DNA of 30,914 nucleotides from Synergistaceae bacterium (GTDB lineage: Bacteria; Synergistota; Synergistia; Synergistales; Synergistaceae). Each line of letters begins with the position of its first letter. The stretch's first letter is position 1. This document shows, piece by piece, positions 1 to 8,295 of the stretch. The stretch is taken from assembly GCA_012513245.1 (NCBI GenBank), contig JAAZCN010000388.1, positions 1-30,914 of the forward strand, read 5' to 3'. The notes below the pieces were generated by a model, which made no database searches, had not been told where the DNA came from, and was given only the letters and a program-made list of their open reading frames with translations. Position numbers and translations under genes: made by a program.

Positions 1-1
1 C

Positions 2-718
<717 letters not shown>

Positions 719-722
719 CCAT

Positions 723-1913
723 ATGAAGCTGAAAACTTTTTTGCCCGGTGACGTCACCGGAAAAAAGGTTTTGGTGAGGGTGGACTTCAATGTCCCCCTC
801 GCTGATGGCAAGGTTGCTGATACTACAAGGATCTGTGCCCATCTTCAGACTTTGAGGGCTCTGAAGGCAGCAGGGGCAAAAGTTGCGCTCGTCTCGCATC
901 TTGGCAGACCAAAGGGCAAAATAGAGATGAAGTATTCACTTGAGCCTGTTGGAGAAGAACTTGCAAAGATAACAGGATGGAATGTGCGGTTTGTTCCTGA
1001 ATGCATCGGCCCTGAAGTTGAAAAGGCAGCCTCAGAATGGGGCAACGAGGTCCTTCTTCTCGAAAACGCCAGATTCCATCCTGAAGAAGAGAAGAACGAT
1101 ATGGGGTTTGCAAAAAAACTGGCAGAGAACTTTGATATATTTGTCATGGATGCATTCAGTGCAGCCCATAGAGCCCACTCTTCCACACGAGCTGTTGCAG
1201 AGGTGCTCCCATCATTCGCAGGCCTTCTGCTAACCAAAGAAACAGATATGCTTGGGATCGTCCGCGATGATCCAAAAAAACCATTTGTGCTGATATTAGG
1301 CGGTGCGAAGGTCTCCGATAAGATCGGTGTAGTTGAAAGTATGATGAAAAAAGTCGACACGATCCTGATAGGCGGAGGCATGGCATTCACCTTTTTTAAA
1401 GCAAAAGGCCTTGAAATAGGCAACTCTCTCTGTGAGACAGACAAGATCGATTTTGCGTACAAGATGCTGACAGAAGCAGAAAAACTGGGGGTCAAGCTGC
1501 TTTTGCCTTTGGATATCCTGGCAGCGGACGAATTTAAGGCAGATTCTCCTTATTCCCTGGTCGCACCGGAAGCAATACCGGCTGGGAAAATGGGTCTCGA
1601 TATCGGTCCTGAGACGGTCAAATCCTTTACCGAGGTCATCCTCTCATCTAAGACTGTACTTTGGAACGGGCCTATGGGAGTATTCGAGATGCCCGCATTT
1701 TCAAAGGGCACAGAGGCTGTCGCTCAGGCACTGGTAAAAGCAACAGAAATGGGTTCGTTCACTGTCGTTGGGGGAGGGGATTCCGCAGCTGCAATAGCGC
1801 AGTTCGGATATGAAGACCAGGTTTCCCACGTTTCGACAGGAGGAGGGGCAAGCCTCGAGTTCCTAGAGGGAAAAATACTGCCCGGAATAGAACCGTATAA
1901 TATTATTGAGTAA
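723..1913 (+). CDS. pgk: Phosphoglycerate kinase
   Basis: Transfers the acyl phosphate of 1,3-bisphosphoglycerate to ADP, giving 3-phosphoglycerate and ATP. The 396-residue length is normal for bacterial PGK. The N-terminal substrate domain opens with VLVRVDFNVPL and carries the conserved SHLGRPKG loop; the C-terminal nucleotide domain shows LILGGAKVSDKI, LWNGPMGVFE and the GGGDSAAA nucleotide loop near the end. It starts with ATG 4 nt after the gap stop, with only a weak AAGGGA ribosome-binding site lying inside the gap 3' end, which suggests translational coupling. A hairpin terminator follows within 15 nt. Its product 3-phosphoglycerate is also the substrate of the serA gene encoded at 22 kb. 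Confidence 0.98.
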   Translation: MKLKTFLPGDVTGKKVLVRVDFNVPLADGKVADTTRICAHLQTLRALKAAGAKVALVSHLGRPKGKIEMKYSLEPVGEELAKITGWNVRFVPECIGPEVEKAASEWGNEVLLLENARFHPEEEKNDMGFAKKLAENFDIFVMDAFSAAHRAHSSTRAVAEVLPSFAGLLLTKETDMLGIVRDDPKKPFVLILGGAKVSDKIGVVESMMKKVDTILIGGGMAFTFFKAKGLEIGNSLCETDKIDFAYKMLTEAEKLGVKLLLPLDILAADEFKADSPYSLVAPEAIPAGKMGLDIGPETVKSFTEVILSSKTVLWNGPMGVFEMPAFSKGTEAVAQALVKATEMGSFTVVGGGDSAAAIAQFGYEDQVSHVSTGGGASLEFLEGKILPGIEPYNIIE

Positions 1914-1926
1914 TAAAATATTAAAA

Positions 1927-1968
1927 AGTGGTTTCGGAAAAGCAAAGTCGCCGGAACCGCTTTTTTTA
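1927..1968 (+). terminator. Hairpin terminator or attenuator between pgk and tpiA
   Basis: An 11-bp stem pairs AGTGGTTTCGG with CCGGAACCGCT (two G-U pairs) and is followed directly by seven T. It lies 14 nt after pgk. Since tpiA begins 25 nt later with no clear promoter between, it may lower rather than abolish read-through. Confidence 0.8.
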
Positions 1969-1992
1969 TTAATTTAAGGAGGATCAGATAAA

Positions 1993-2781
1993 ATGCGCAG
2001 AAGATTTATCGCAGGAAACTGGAAAATGTTCAACGGACCGGCAGCGACCTCAGGATTTATGGCCGATTTTGTGCCAAAACTGGTCTCATCTAAAGAAATC
2101 GCTTCTAATATAGACAAGGGGATGATGGAAGTAGCGATCTTTGCGCCATTTGTCTCTCTTGAAGCAGCAATAAAAGGAAAAGAAACTTCGTCTCTCATTA
2201 TAGGCGCACAAAATATGCACTGGGAACAAAGCGGGGCATTTACGGGCGAAGTTTCAGCACCGATGCTGAAAGAGCTTGGCTGTACCCATGTTCTCATTGG
2301 ACACAGTGAACGCCGCCACATATTTCGTGAAACAAGTGAAGAACTTCACAATAAGCTGCTGGCAGCACTTAAAGATGCTTTGACGCCTGTTTTCTGCGTT
2401 GGTGAACTTTTGGAGGAACGGGAGTCAGGAAGCACCTTTGATGTCATAAGGATGCAGCTGATGGCCGGTCTTAAGCTAATGGATGGCAATGATGTCGCGG
2501 ATAAGATAATAGTTGCTTATGAGCCCGTTTGGGCTATCGGAACCGGCAAGACCGCAAGCAGCGAAGATGCCCAGGAAGTCTGTGCATTCATCAGAAAGTT
2601 GATTGCAGATACATTTGGTGAAGGAGTCGCAGAAAAAACGATCATACTTTACGGAGGAAGCGTGAAACCTGAGAATACAGCTTTGATACTTTCAATGAAA
2701 GACATCGATGGTGTTCTTGTCGGTGGTGCTTCACTGAAGCCTGACAGTTTTCTGGCGATCACAAAAGCGGCTGTCCAATAA
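1993..2781 (+). CDS. tpiA: Triosephosphate isomerase
   Basis: Interconverts dihydroxyacetone phosphate and glyceraldehyde 3-phosphate. The 262-residue protein is slightly longer than the usual 250. All catalytic signatures are visible: GNWKM near residue 11 (catalytic Lys), IGHSERR near 102 (electrophilic His), AYEPVWAIGTG near 177 (catalytic Glu plus flexible loop 6), and the phosphate-binding YGGSV and GVLVGGASL segments. The ATG is preceded by a strong AAGGAGG ribosome-binding site. It lies downstream of the pgk terminator, so its expression depends on read-through or an unseen promoter in the 79-nt gap. Confidence 0.98.
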   Translation: MRRRFIAGNWKMFNGPAATSGFMADFVPKLVSSKEIASNIDKGMMEVAIFAPFVSLEAAIKGKETSSLIIGAQNMHWEQSGAFTGEVSAPMLKELGCTHVLIGHSERRHIFRETSEELHNKLLAALKDALTPVFCVGELLEERESGSTFDVIRMQLMAGLKLMDGNDVADKIIVAYEPVWAIGTGKTASSEDAQEVCAFIRKLIADTFGEGVAEKTIILYGGSVKPENTALILSMKDIDGVLVGGASLKPDSFLAITKAAVQ

Positions 2782-2793
2782 ATATGATCAGGT

Positions 2794-2810
2794 AAGCCGG
2801 CGGGGCTTTT
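2794..2810 (+). terminator. Weak hairpin just after tpiA
   Basis: AAGCC pairs with GGCTT over a 5-nt GC loop and runs into TTTT, 12 nt after the tpiA stop. The stem is only 5 bp, so termination here would be weak. Confidence 0.3.
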
Positions 2811-2897
2811 CAAGAGTCACTACCATGCACAGATAATCAACAGAAATTATTTTGATTATCAAATAGTTAAAAAATGTTATAAAAATAGGGTAATACC

Positions 2898-2945
2898 GTG
2901 GCTGGAGACCTGAAGCATACTTATTCAGTATTCAGCCTTTTTATC
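2898..2945 (+). terminator. Imperfect hairpin with T tract, possible tpiA terminator
   Basis: GGCTG and TTCAGCC ends pair with internal mismatches (GGCTGGAGAC-CTGAAG against ATTCAGTATTCAGCC), and the 3' arm runs into TTTTTATC. It is 117 nt after tpiA. The mismatched stem keeps confidence low. Confidence 0.35.
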
Positions 2946-2965
2946 TAAAGTCAACCCGAAAACAA

Positions 2966-2992
2966 GCCCCTCCAGGATCAACGTGGAGGGGC
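2966..2992 (-). terminator. 9-bp perfect hairpin, possible terminator of the rplU-HIT transcript
   Basis: GCCCCTCCA pairs perfectly with TGGAGGGGC over a 9-nt loop. On the minus strand the stem is followed by TTGTTTT, whereas the plus side has no T run, so it fits best as the end of the leftward transcript, about 190 nt after the HIT gene. Confidence 0.4.
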
Positions 2993-3181
2993 CTAACCTG
3001 TCTTAGGAGGCATGTTTATACCTCTAGAAATAATGGTTTAAAAACAGATTGAAATATTTTATTTGTATTTGAATATGTGTTGCAGTAGAAAAGGAAGCGC
3101 ATGTTATTATATTATAAGACAACTGTAAGTATGTTATTTTAAGGTCACATAAGATATATTATAGGACATTGTTAAATTTTA

Positions 3182-3547
3182 TTATATATACTTCATTTTC
3201 TCCGGAATGACGCCCCGGACACCACCGTCCGGAGATTCGGTATCTCCTGCGTACCTCGGTATAAGGTGAACGTGAACATGCATGACAGACTGTCCTGATG
3301 TCTTGCCGCAGTTCACGCCAATGTTGTAACCTTCCGGTGAGTATATCTGATCGATCATAGGTCTGGCCTCGTCAATAAGGTCAAAGATAGCTTCGCGCTC
3401 TTCTTTTGTAATATCAAAAAAACTTTCAACGTGTCTTTTTGTTACGAATAGCATGTGACCTTTATTGACCGGAGCTTTATCGAAGATCGCATAAACCAGC
3501 TCGTTGTCCAGTATATAGTCGTCCAACTCACAGAATATACAGCTCAT
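3182..3547 (-). CDS. HIT-family nucleotide-binding hydrolase (HinT-like)
   Basis: Histidine-triad proteins of this size hydrolyse nucleoside phosphoramidates or related nucleotide conjugates in the cytoplasm. The 121-residue product begins with a CxxC pair (MSCIFCEL), has the substrate-binding NKGHMLFVTKRH segment near residue 30, and carries the triad HVHVHLIPR near residue 91-99. The family member and physiological substrate cannot be told from sequence. It is last in the leftward run, 14 nt after rsfS, with an AAGGAAA ribosome-binding site. Confidence 0.93.
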   Translation of the reverse strand: MSCIFCELDDYILDNELVYAIFDKAPVNKGHMLFVTKRHVESFFDITKEEREAIFDLIDEARPMIDQIYSPEGYNIGVNCGKTSGQSVMHVHVHLIPRYAGDTESPDGGVRGVIPEKMKYI

Positions 3548-3561
3548 CTTAGTTATTTCCT

Positions 3562-3939
3562 TTATAATTCGTCCTGATCCTGGAACTTCAGGGTAGGAGC
3601 ATCGCCCCAGAGAGAATCAAGCCTGTAGTAGTCATTGCCTTCCCTGCTGAGGATGTTTACTACTAAATGTCCTGCATCCATAAGGCACCAGCGGCTGCTT
3701 CCTTCTCCCTCCACTTTGTGCGGCAGCTTCATTTCATCCAGCTTTTCGCTTGCTGTGTTAAGGAGTGTCTTTGCGTGGAGATCGGAACGTGCTATTGCTA
3801 CTATAAATGCCTCAGTGAAACCCGAGACTTCGCTTAGGTTGTGTACAGTAACTTCCAATGCGTGTTTTTCGATCAGTGCGTCCACGATAGGCTTGTAGGG
3901 CTCATAGAACTGTTCGATCGTTTTTGCCGATGTAATCAT
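3562..3939 (-). CDS. rsfS: Ribosomal silencing factor RsfS (YbeB/Iojap family)
   Basis: RsfS binds ribosomal protein L14 on the large subunit and blocks joining with the small subunit during starvation. The protein shows family hallmarks: the LSEVSGFTEAFIVAIARSD stretch, HAKTLL, and the C-terminal segments GEGSSRWCLMDAGHLVV and YYRLDSLWGDA. A GTG at 3951 would give 129 residues, but the GAGG motif is adjacent to it. The ATG at 3939, 11 nt after GAGG and giving 125 residues, fits better, so I use it. Its place after nadD and an LCP-family gene matches the order seen in many bacteria. Confidence 0.95.
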   Translation of the reverse strand: MITSAKTIEQFYEPYKPIVDALIEKHALEVTVHNLSEVSGFTEAFIVAIARSDLHAKTLLNTASEKLDEMKLPHKVEGEGSSRWCLMDAGHLVVNILSREGNDYYRLDSLWGDAPTLKFQDQDEL

Positions 3940-4009
3940 AAATGTATGCACCTCGCCTTTTTATATTCTATCAAATTAGAAATATTAGTATTTTTGTAAT
4001 AACTTGATA

Positions 4010-5425
4010 CTATTGTGAGCTTATCTCTACCAGTTTGTCAATGCGGCTGATAAGATCCTTGCTATCATGTCCTATAATAATTGATGGGTAGAATGCCTGA
4101 TTGTTCGACCTCACGAGGTTTTTGGGTATTCCAAGGAGCTCACCTAGTATCTGGGCAGTTTTTATCATTCCTGGTTTTGCATTCAGAGGATATACTACGT
4201 TGCTGCTCCTGTAGTCGAAGTGCTTTGCGTTTGCTGACATGACTACTTCTATGCCTATCTTCTGAAGTTTTGAAGCGACTTCTGTACTCAAACCTGACTT
4301 TCCTGTTCCATTCAGAACAGCTATTGATTCAGACATAGACCTTACAAGGCTTAGTAAATCTTTATTAGACATCAGAGCTTCGGCTTTCTTCTCTTCTTTT
4401 TTTACTTCACCCAGCACATGCCCGTTTACTTTTGTCTCTTCGGCTGCTGATGAGTATGACAAAGAGAGTCCCGCAAAATTGTTTGTGTCTTTGCTTTCTT
4501 TTATATCTCCCGAAATAAGCATTTCGACAGGAATATTCAGAAATTCATTCGCCGCTTTGGTGTCGCCTATCCAGTAGCTTAGATTGTTGACCGTCGCAGC
4601 CTGTCCATGGAGGGTAGAAAAGAATATACGTTCCCTTCCAAGCTCGTTTTTTGCGAATCCCGCAAGCTGCATAGCGAGCCCCGGAGACATGTCAGTTTTA
4701 AAGAGTTTCATGATCTGCGCTGTAAGTTCGGGTATCTTGACCAGTATTCTTGGGTCGTAGGCTTTCTTTAATATCGCTTTTATGAATTGCTGCTGCCTAT
4801 GTACCCTTCCAATGTCACCAAGAGCATCCATCCTGAAACGCACATAGTGCAGAGCGGTTTTTCCGTCCATTACCTGAAGTCCGGGCTGTATGTTAATGTC
4901 CAGTTTTCCTGCTCTGTCCACGTAACGCATCCTTTTCTGGACATCTATCTCTACCCCGCCCAATATGTCCACAACAGCCGGAAAGCTGACATAGTCAATT
5001 ATTACATAATAGAGGATAGGCTGTCCCAGATACTTCTCAACAGATGCCTTAAGCAGATCCGGCCCTCCGTAGGCAAAGGCGTGGTTAAGCTTTTGTACTC
5101 CATGCCCGGGTATCTGTACTCTGGTATCTCTTGGCAGAGAGAGTATCCTTATGTTTTTGTCGTCGATGTCTATCGTTGCGAATAATACAGTATCAGACCT
5201 ACTGGAGCCCTCTACGTCATCTTCTCCTATTATAAGGATGTTGAACCTGCCCTGTTCTTTCAAAGCCGCATACTGCGCGCTGCCGCTGTCTATTGAACTC
5301 TCAATGGTACCAAGAATGTCTTCTGATTTGGTGTGAAGGATAGTATATGCTTTTAGACCGACGCCGGCAGCTATGCCCAATATTGCCAGCAGTACGATCA
5401 TGATCATTGATTTATAATGTTTCAA
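4010..5425 (-). CDS. LytR-CpsA-Psr (LCP) family protein with LytR C-terminal domain
   Basis: LCP proteins are membrane-anchored phosphotransferases that attach polymers from lipid carriers to peptidoglycan or related acceptors. Residues about 7-27 form one membrane anchor; the LCP domain spans about 60-215 with the conserved SRSDTVLFATI, LSLPRDTRV, LNHAFAYGG and HYVRFR segments whose Asp and Arg residues bind the pyrophosphate. A LytR_C domain occupies about 355-465. The start is TTG at 5425, supported by GGAGG 9 nt upstream; the next Met would cut into the anchor region. It sits 23 nt after nadD. The polymer acted on is unknown. Confidence 0.92.
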   Translation of the reverse strand: MKHYKSMIMIVLLAILGIAAGVGLKAYTILHTKSEDILGTIESSIDSGSAQYAALKEQGRFNILIIGEDDVEGSSRSDTVLFATIDIDDKNIRILSLPRDTRVQIPGHGVQKLNHAFAYGGPDLLKASVEKYLGQPILYYVIIDYVSFPAVVDILGGVEIDVQKRMRYVDRAGKLDINIQPGLQVMDGKTALHYVRFRMDALGDIGRVHRQQQFIKAILKKAYDPRILVKIPELTAQIMKLFKTDMSPGLAMQLAGFAKNELGRERIFFSTLHGQAATVNNLSYWIGDTKAANEFLNIPVEMLISGDIKESKDTNNFAGLSLSYSSAAEETKVNGHVLGEVKKEEKKAEALMSNKDLLSLVRSMSESIAVLNGTGKSGLSTEVASKLQKIGIEVVMSANAKHFDYRSSNVVYPLNAKPGMIKTAQILGELLGIPKNLVRSNNQAFYPSIIIGHDSKDLISRIDKLVEISSQ

Positions 5426-5448
5426 AGACGTTTACCTCCATGTCAATA

Positions 5449-6069
5449 TCAAATGTCTTTGTATAGTGAATTCTTCCTGATAAAATGCTCTACTGAAGGA
5501 GGAACAAGGAACCTGATACTCCTGTCTTTTCTTACCCTCTCCCTGAGCCCCGTACTTGATATTGCCAGAAGGGGTATCTCAAGAGGAATTATTGCGGATC
5601 TCAACTCTTTTGGCAAATCTTCCATCGTGCTGTGAGTATATCCATGCCTGCTGACAGCAACAAATTTACACAGACCCATGATTTCTTCAGGGTTTTTCCA
5701 GGATACAATGTCCAATACAGCATCCAGCCCTGTTATGAAATAGAATTCTGTGTCGAAGTATTCGGGTATTGATTTGAGCCGTCTCAGGGTATCTATCGTA
5801 TAGCTTTTGCCTGTTTTATCTATTTCCAGCCTTGAAACAGAAAAGTATGGACAGTCGACTGTAGCTAAAACAGTCATCATGAATCTGTCCTCTGCCGATG
5901 AGACCCTCTCCCCTTCTTTGTGGGGAGGTCGTCCTGTCGGGACGAAAATAACCTCAGAAAGTCCAAAGGCAGCATGAGCCTCGTCTGCAGCTCTGAGATG
6001 TCCGTAATGCACCGGGTCAAAGGTCCCACCCATAATACCTATCCTTCTTCGTTGATAGCTATTTGCCAT
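5449..6069 (-). CDS. nadD: Nicotinate-nucleotide adenylyltransferase
   Basis: Adenylates nicotinate mononucleotide to deamido-NAD, an essential step of NAD synthesis. The 206-residue protein has the nucleotidyltransferase signature GGTFDPVHYGHL near residue 14 (HxGH-type motif), the family FVPTGRPPHK segment near 40, and the ISSTGLR motif near the C-terminus. ATG start with an AGAGGC ribosome-binding site, 19 nt after obgE. An HD-domain yqeK-type gene, often next to nadD in Firmicutes, is absent here. NAD kinase is encoded at 10 kb in the next operon. Confidence 0.96.
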   Translation of the reverse strand: MANSYQRRRIGIMGGTFDPVHYGHLRAADEAHAAFGLSEVIFVPTGRPPHKEGERVSSAEDRFMMTVLATVDCPYFSVSRLEIDKTGKSYTIDTLRRLKSIPEYFDTEFYFITGLDAVLDIVSWKNPEEIMGLCKFVAVSRHGYTHSTMEDLPKELRSAIIPLEIPLLAISSTGLRERVRKDRSIRFLVPPSVEHFIRKNSLYKDI

Positions 6070-6088
6070 TTTTTATGCCTCTTTTATT

Positions 6089-7471
6089 TTATTGGTTTTG
6101 ACCCGGATCGGTATCCGCTGCAGAATTATCTTCATCAGGTCCTTCGGGTTCCTCGAACTCGGAAGGATAATAATCAGGATAGAAAATGAAATCTTTGGGC
6201 CCTATCGTTATCTGATCTCCCTCTTTTGCTCCTGCAGCCTCCAGAAGATCCTCAACCTTATGCTTCCTCATCAGTATTGTAAACCTTGCAACGTTTTCAT
6301 CCTGGCTGAGGTCATAACGCTCGACAGCTTTCTCAAGTCGATGGTGAAGGATCCTGAATCCCCCTCCTCCTTGGAGTGAGATCACCTGGATCTTGTTTCT
6401 TGTCCTGAACGGAGTCTGAATATCTTCCGCCCTGTCAAGAGCGTAAAGCCTGACCTCGCTTTTCGGCCTCGGATTCTTTTCTGTGAAGTCTATTATATGC
6501 CTTACGAGTTCCGGTATCCCCTCTTCGGTCAGAGCGCTTATTGCACAAAAGTTGATCCCGATGGATCCAAAATGTTCGGACAGCCTCCTGATAAGCTCTT
6601 CAGGGTTTTCCAGTTCATCAAGCTTGTTTGCAACTACAAAATATGGACGCTTGTCCAGATCCGGGTCATAGGATCTCATTTCATTGCGGACAGTATCCAG
6701 CTCTTCAATAAGTTTATCAATTTCTCCGCATTCAAGGCTCAAAACGTGAATAAGAAGCCTGCTGCGTGCTATATGCCTCAGGAACTGTACTCCCAGACCT
6801 TTATTCATGTGCGCACCCTCGATAAGTCCGGGGATGTCTGCTATTACGATCCTCTCATATCCGGTTGTAAGTACTCCCAGATTGGGGGAAAGGGTGGTAA
6901 AAGGATAATCTGCTATCTTGGGCTGAGCGTTGGAAATAGCTGCCAGGATGCTTGATTTGCCTACGTTGGGAACTCCGACGAGTCCCACGTCTGCGATAAG
7001 CCTCAGTTCAAGCCTGATCTCAGCTTCTTCGCCGAGATCCCCGTTCTCACTAAATCTTGGGGCTTTTCTGGCAGAACTGGAAAAATATCGATTTCCCCTT
7101 CCTCCCCTGCCTCCCCTTGCGGCAAAAAAACGGTCGCCCGGTTCTACAAGGTCGGCAAGGCCTTCATTTGTCATGGCGTCATATATGATCGTACCGCAAG
7201 GAACCAAAACAATAGTGTCTTCACCCATCGCTCCGTTTCTTGCGCTGCCCTTGCCATGTGTTCCGTTTTTTCCCTTAATATTTCTCTGATATTCCAGATC
7301 CGCTAGTGTCTGAAGATTGGTAGTGGCTTCAAAAATAATGCTTCCGCCTTTACCGCCGTTGCCTCCGTCCGGTCCTCCGTATGGTTTGCACCTTTCACGA
7401 AGGAAACTCATACAACCGTTTCCTCCTCTGCCTGCTTTAACGGAAAGACGCATTGAATCAATAAATCTCAT
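6089..7471 (-). CDS. obgE: Obg/CgtA GTPase
   Basis: Essential GTPase acting in 50S ribosomal subunit assembly and stress signalling. The 460-residue protein has the glycine-rich Obg fold at residues 1-158 (AGRGGNGCMSF, GGPDGGNGGKGG, ARGGRGGRGN), the GTPase domain at about 159-330 with G1 GVPNVGKSS, G3 DIPGLIEGA and G4 ANKLDEL, and a C-terminal OCT domain at about 350-430. The last ~25 residues are acidic. It lies downstream of rplU-rpmA, the usual arrangement, but a hairpin terminator separates it from rpmA, so it may be expressed at a lower level. Confidence 0.97.
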   Translation of the reverse strand: MRFIDSMRLSVKAGRGGNGCMSFLRERCKPYGGPDGGNGGKGGSIIFEATTNLQTLADLEYQRNIKGKNGTHGKGSARNGAMGEDTIVLVPCGTIIYDAMTNEGLADLVEPGDRFFAARGGRGGRGNRYFSSSARKAPRFSENGDLGEEAEIRLELRLIADVGLVGVPNVGKSSILAAISNAQPKIADYPFTTLSPNLGVLTTGYERIVIADIPGLIEGAHMNKGLGVQFLRHIARSRLLIHVLSLECGEIDKLIEELDTVRNEMRSYDPDLDKRPYFVVANKLDELENPEELIRRLSEHFGSIGINFCAISALTEEGIPELVRHIIDFTEKNPRPKSEVRLYALDRAEDIQTPFRTRNKIQVISLQGGGGFRILHHRLEKAVERYDLSQDENVARFTILMRKHKVEDLLEAAGAKEGDQITIGPKDFIFYPDYYPSEFEEPEGPDEDNSAADTDPGQNQ

Positions 7472-7487
7472 AATGTTACCCCGTCCC

Positions 7488-7524
7488 TAAAATACTATAA
7501 AGGGGGCCTGATATAAAGGCCCCC
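7488..7524 (-). terminator. Hairpin between rpmA and obgE
   Basis: On the minus strand GGGGGCC pairs perfectly with GGCCCCC over a 9-nt loop and is followed by TTTATAGTATTTT. It lies 27 nt after the rpmA stop and 31 nt before obgE. It probably ends most rplU-rpmA transcripts and lets some proceed into obgE. Confidence 0.7.
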
Positions 7525-7550
7525 GGAATCATACTCAAATTTATTATTGT

Positions 7551-7808
7551 TTAAAGCGTTTCAGGCTCAACAGTTACAAATTTGCGGTCTGCTCTGGTAA
7601 GAAAACGGACTTTACCTGTTGCAAGAGCAAAAAGCGTATAGTCGCGGCCGATCCCTACGTTTTGTCCGGGATGGAATTTTGTGCCGCGCTGACGCACTAT
7701 TATCGTTCCTGCGTTAACAAACTGACCGTCGCTGCGTTTTACGCCGAGATATTTGGGCTGACTATCCCGTCCGTTAGTACTGCTACCTTGTCCTTTTTTA
7801 TGTGCCAT
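7551..7808 (-). CDS. rpmA: 50S ribosomal protein L27
   Basis: Large-subunit protein whose N-terminus reaches the peptidyl transferase centre. The 85-residue sequence begins [16 protein letters not shown] and contains [10 protein letters not shown] and [13 protein letters not shown], all typical of L27. It begins directly with the mature-type sequence and lacks the short N-terminal extension that the Prp protease removes in many Firmicutes. No prp/ysxB gene sits between it and rplU, which agrees with that. The rplU-rpmA gap is 30 nt and carries a ribosome-binding site (AAGGAGG). Confidence 0.98.
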   Translation of the reverse strand: MAHKKGQGSSTNGRDSQPKYLGVKRSDGQFVNAGTIIVRQRGTKFHPGQNVGIGRDYTLFALATGKVRFLTRADRKFVTVEPETL

Positions 7809-7838
7809 GACTGATTACCTCCTTATTAAAGTGATGCT

Positions 7839-8150
7839 CTAGCCTTTAATACCGTCAACCTGAATAAGTGTATACTGCTGACGATGTCCGCGGAATTTGC
7901 GGTAGTTCTTCTTTCTGCGGTACCTGAAGACGATAACTTTGTCCTCTTTGCCGTGCTCAAGGATCTTGCCTGTTACGACTGCCCCGTCAATATAAGGAGT
8001 GCCGATCACCGGTCCGTCATCCTTACCGAGAAGGATCACCTTATCAAAAGATATTTGTTCGCCCTCTTCGGCGTGGATCTTTTCAAGGCGTAGCTTGTCT
8101 CCGGATGTTACCCTGTACTGCTTCCCGCCTGTTTCGATAACTGCATACAT
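7839..8150 (-). CDS. rplU: 50S ribosomal protein L21
   Basis: Large-subunit protein binding 23S rRNA. The 103-residue sequence starts MYAVIETGGKQYRV and ends with the characteristic basic stretch KKNYRKFRGHRQQYT and the I-x-V-x-G-I tail. It is the first gene of the rplU-rpmA transcript, with a near-consensus promoter about 80 nt upstream and a leader hairpin between. RBS: GGAGGGAGG before the ATG. Confidence 0.98.
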   Translation of the reverse strand: MYAVIETGGKQYRVTSGDKLRLEKIHAEEGEQISFDKVILLGKDDGPVIGTPYIDGAVVTGKILEHGKEDKVIVFRYRRKKNYRKFRGHRQQYTLIQVDGIKG

Positions 8151-8178
8151 ACTTATTTTTCCTCCCTCCGCTGCGTGT

Positions 8179-8206
8179 CAGGCAGCCTTTCGGCTTTTGT
8201 AGCCTG
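8179..8206 (-). promoter_or_regulatory. Leader hairpin in the rplU 5' UTR
   Basis: On the minus strand CAGGC ... AGCC-GAAA-GGCT-GCCTG folds into an outer 5-bp and inner 4-bp stem capped by a GNRA tetraloop, with a 6-nt bulge on the 5' side. It sits between the rplU promoter and its ribosome-binding site. Many bacteria regulate rplU-rpmA through structured leaders; whether this is one is inference. Confidence 0.45.
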
Positions 8207-8232
8207 CACCAAGCGCATTCTATAACCTGAAT

Positions 8233-8261
8233 ATTATAGTGAAAAACTATAATTTAGTCAA
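8233..8261 (-). promoter_or_regulatory. Sigma-70-type promoter for rplU-rpmA
   Basis: On the minus strand TTGACT (8261-8256), a 17-nt spacer and a perfect TATAAT (8238-8233) are present. The -10 box is one arm of an 8-bp inverted repeat (ATTATAGT/ACTATAAT, 8233-8253). Transcription would start near 8226, leaving a leader of about 75 nt. Confidence 0.8.
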
Positions 8262-8295
8262 TAAGGACCGGCCTATTCAGCGCCCATTGCCCCAT

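Larger units (their letters stand above)
2782..3181. other. 400-nt gene-free stretch between convergent tpiA and HIT gene
   Basis: No credible reading frame is present. The left half holds several hairpins: a weak one at 2794, an imperfect one at about 2898-2945 ending in TTTTTAT, and a perfect 9-bp stem at 2966-2992. The right half (3040-3180) is strongly AT-rich with no recognisable element. The hairpins probably end transcripts entering from both sides. Confidence 0.6.

Noticed and set aside
845..1495. 216-codon antisense frame in pgk
   Set aside because: pgk is fully supported on the plus strand; the antisense frame has no start context or family features and is a shadow.
2887..2901. AGGGTAATACCGTGG resembles the T-box antiterminator motif
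   Set aside because: There is no room for a Stem I domain after tpiA, and no plus-strand gene follows; the next gene is on the other strand. A chance match is more likely.
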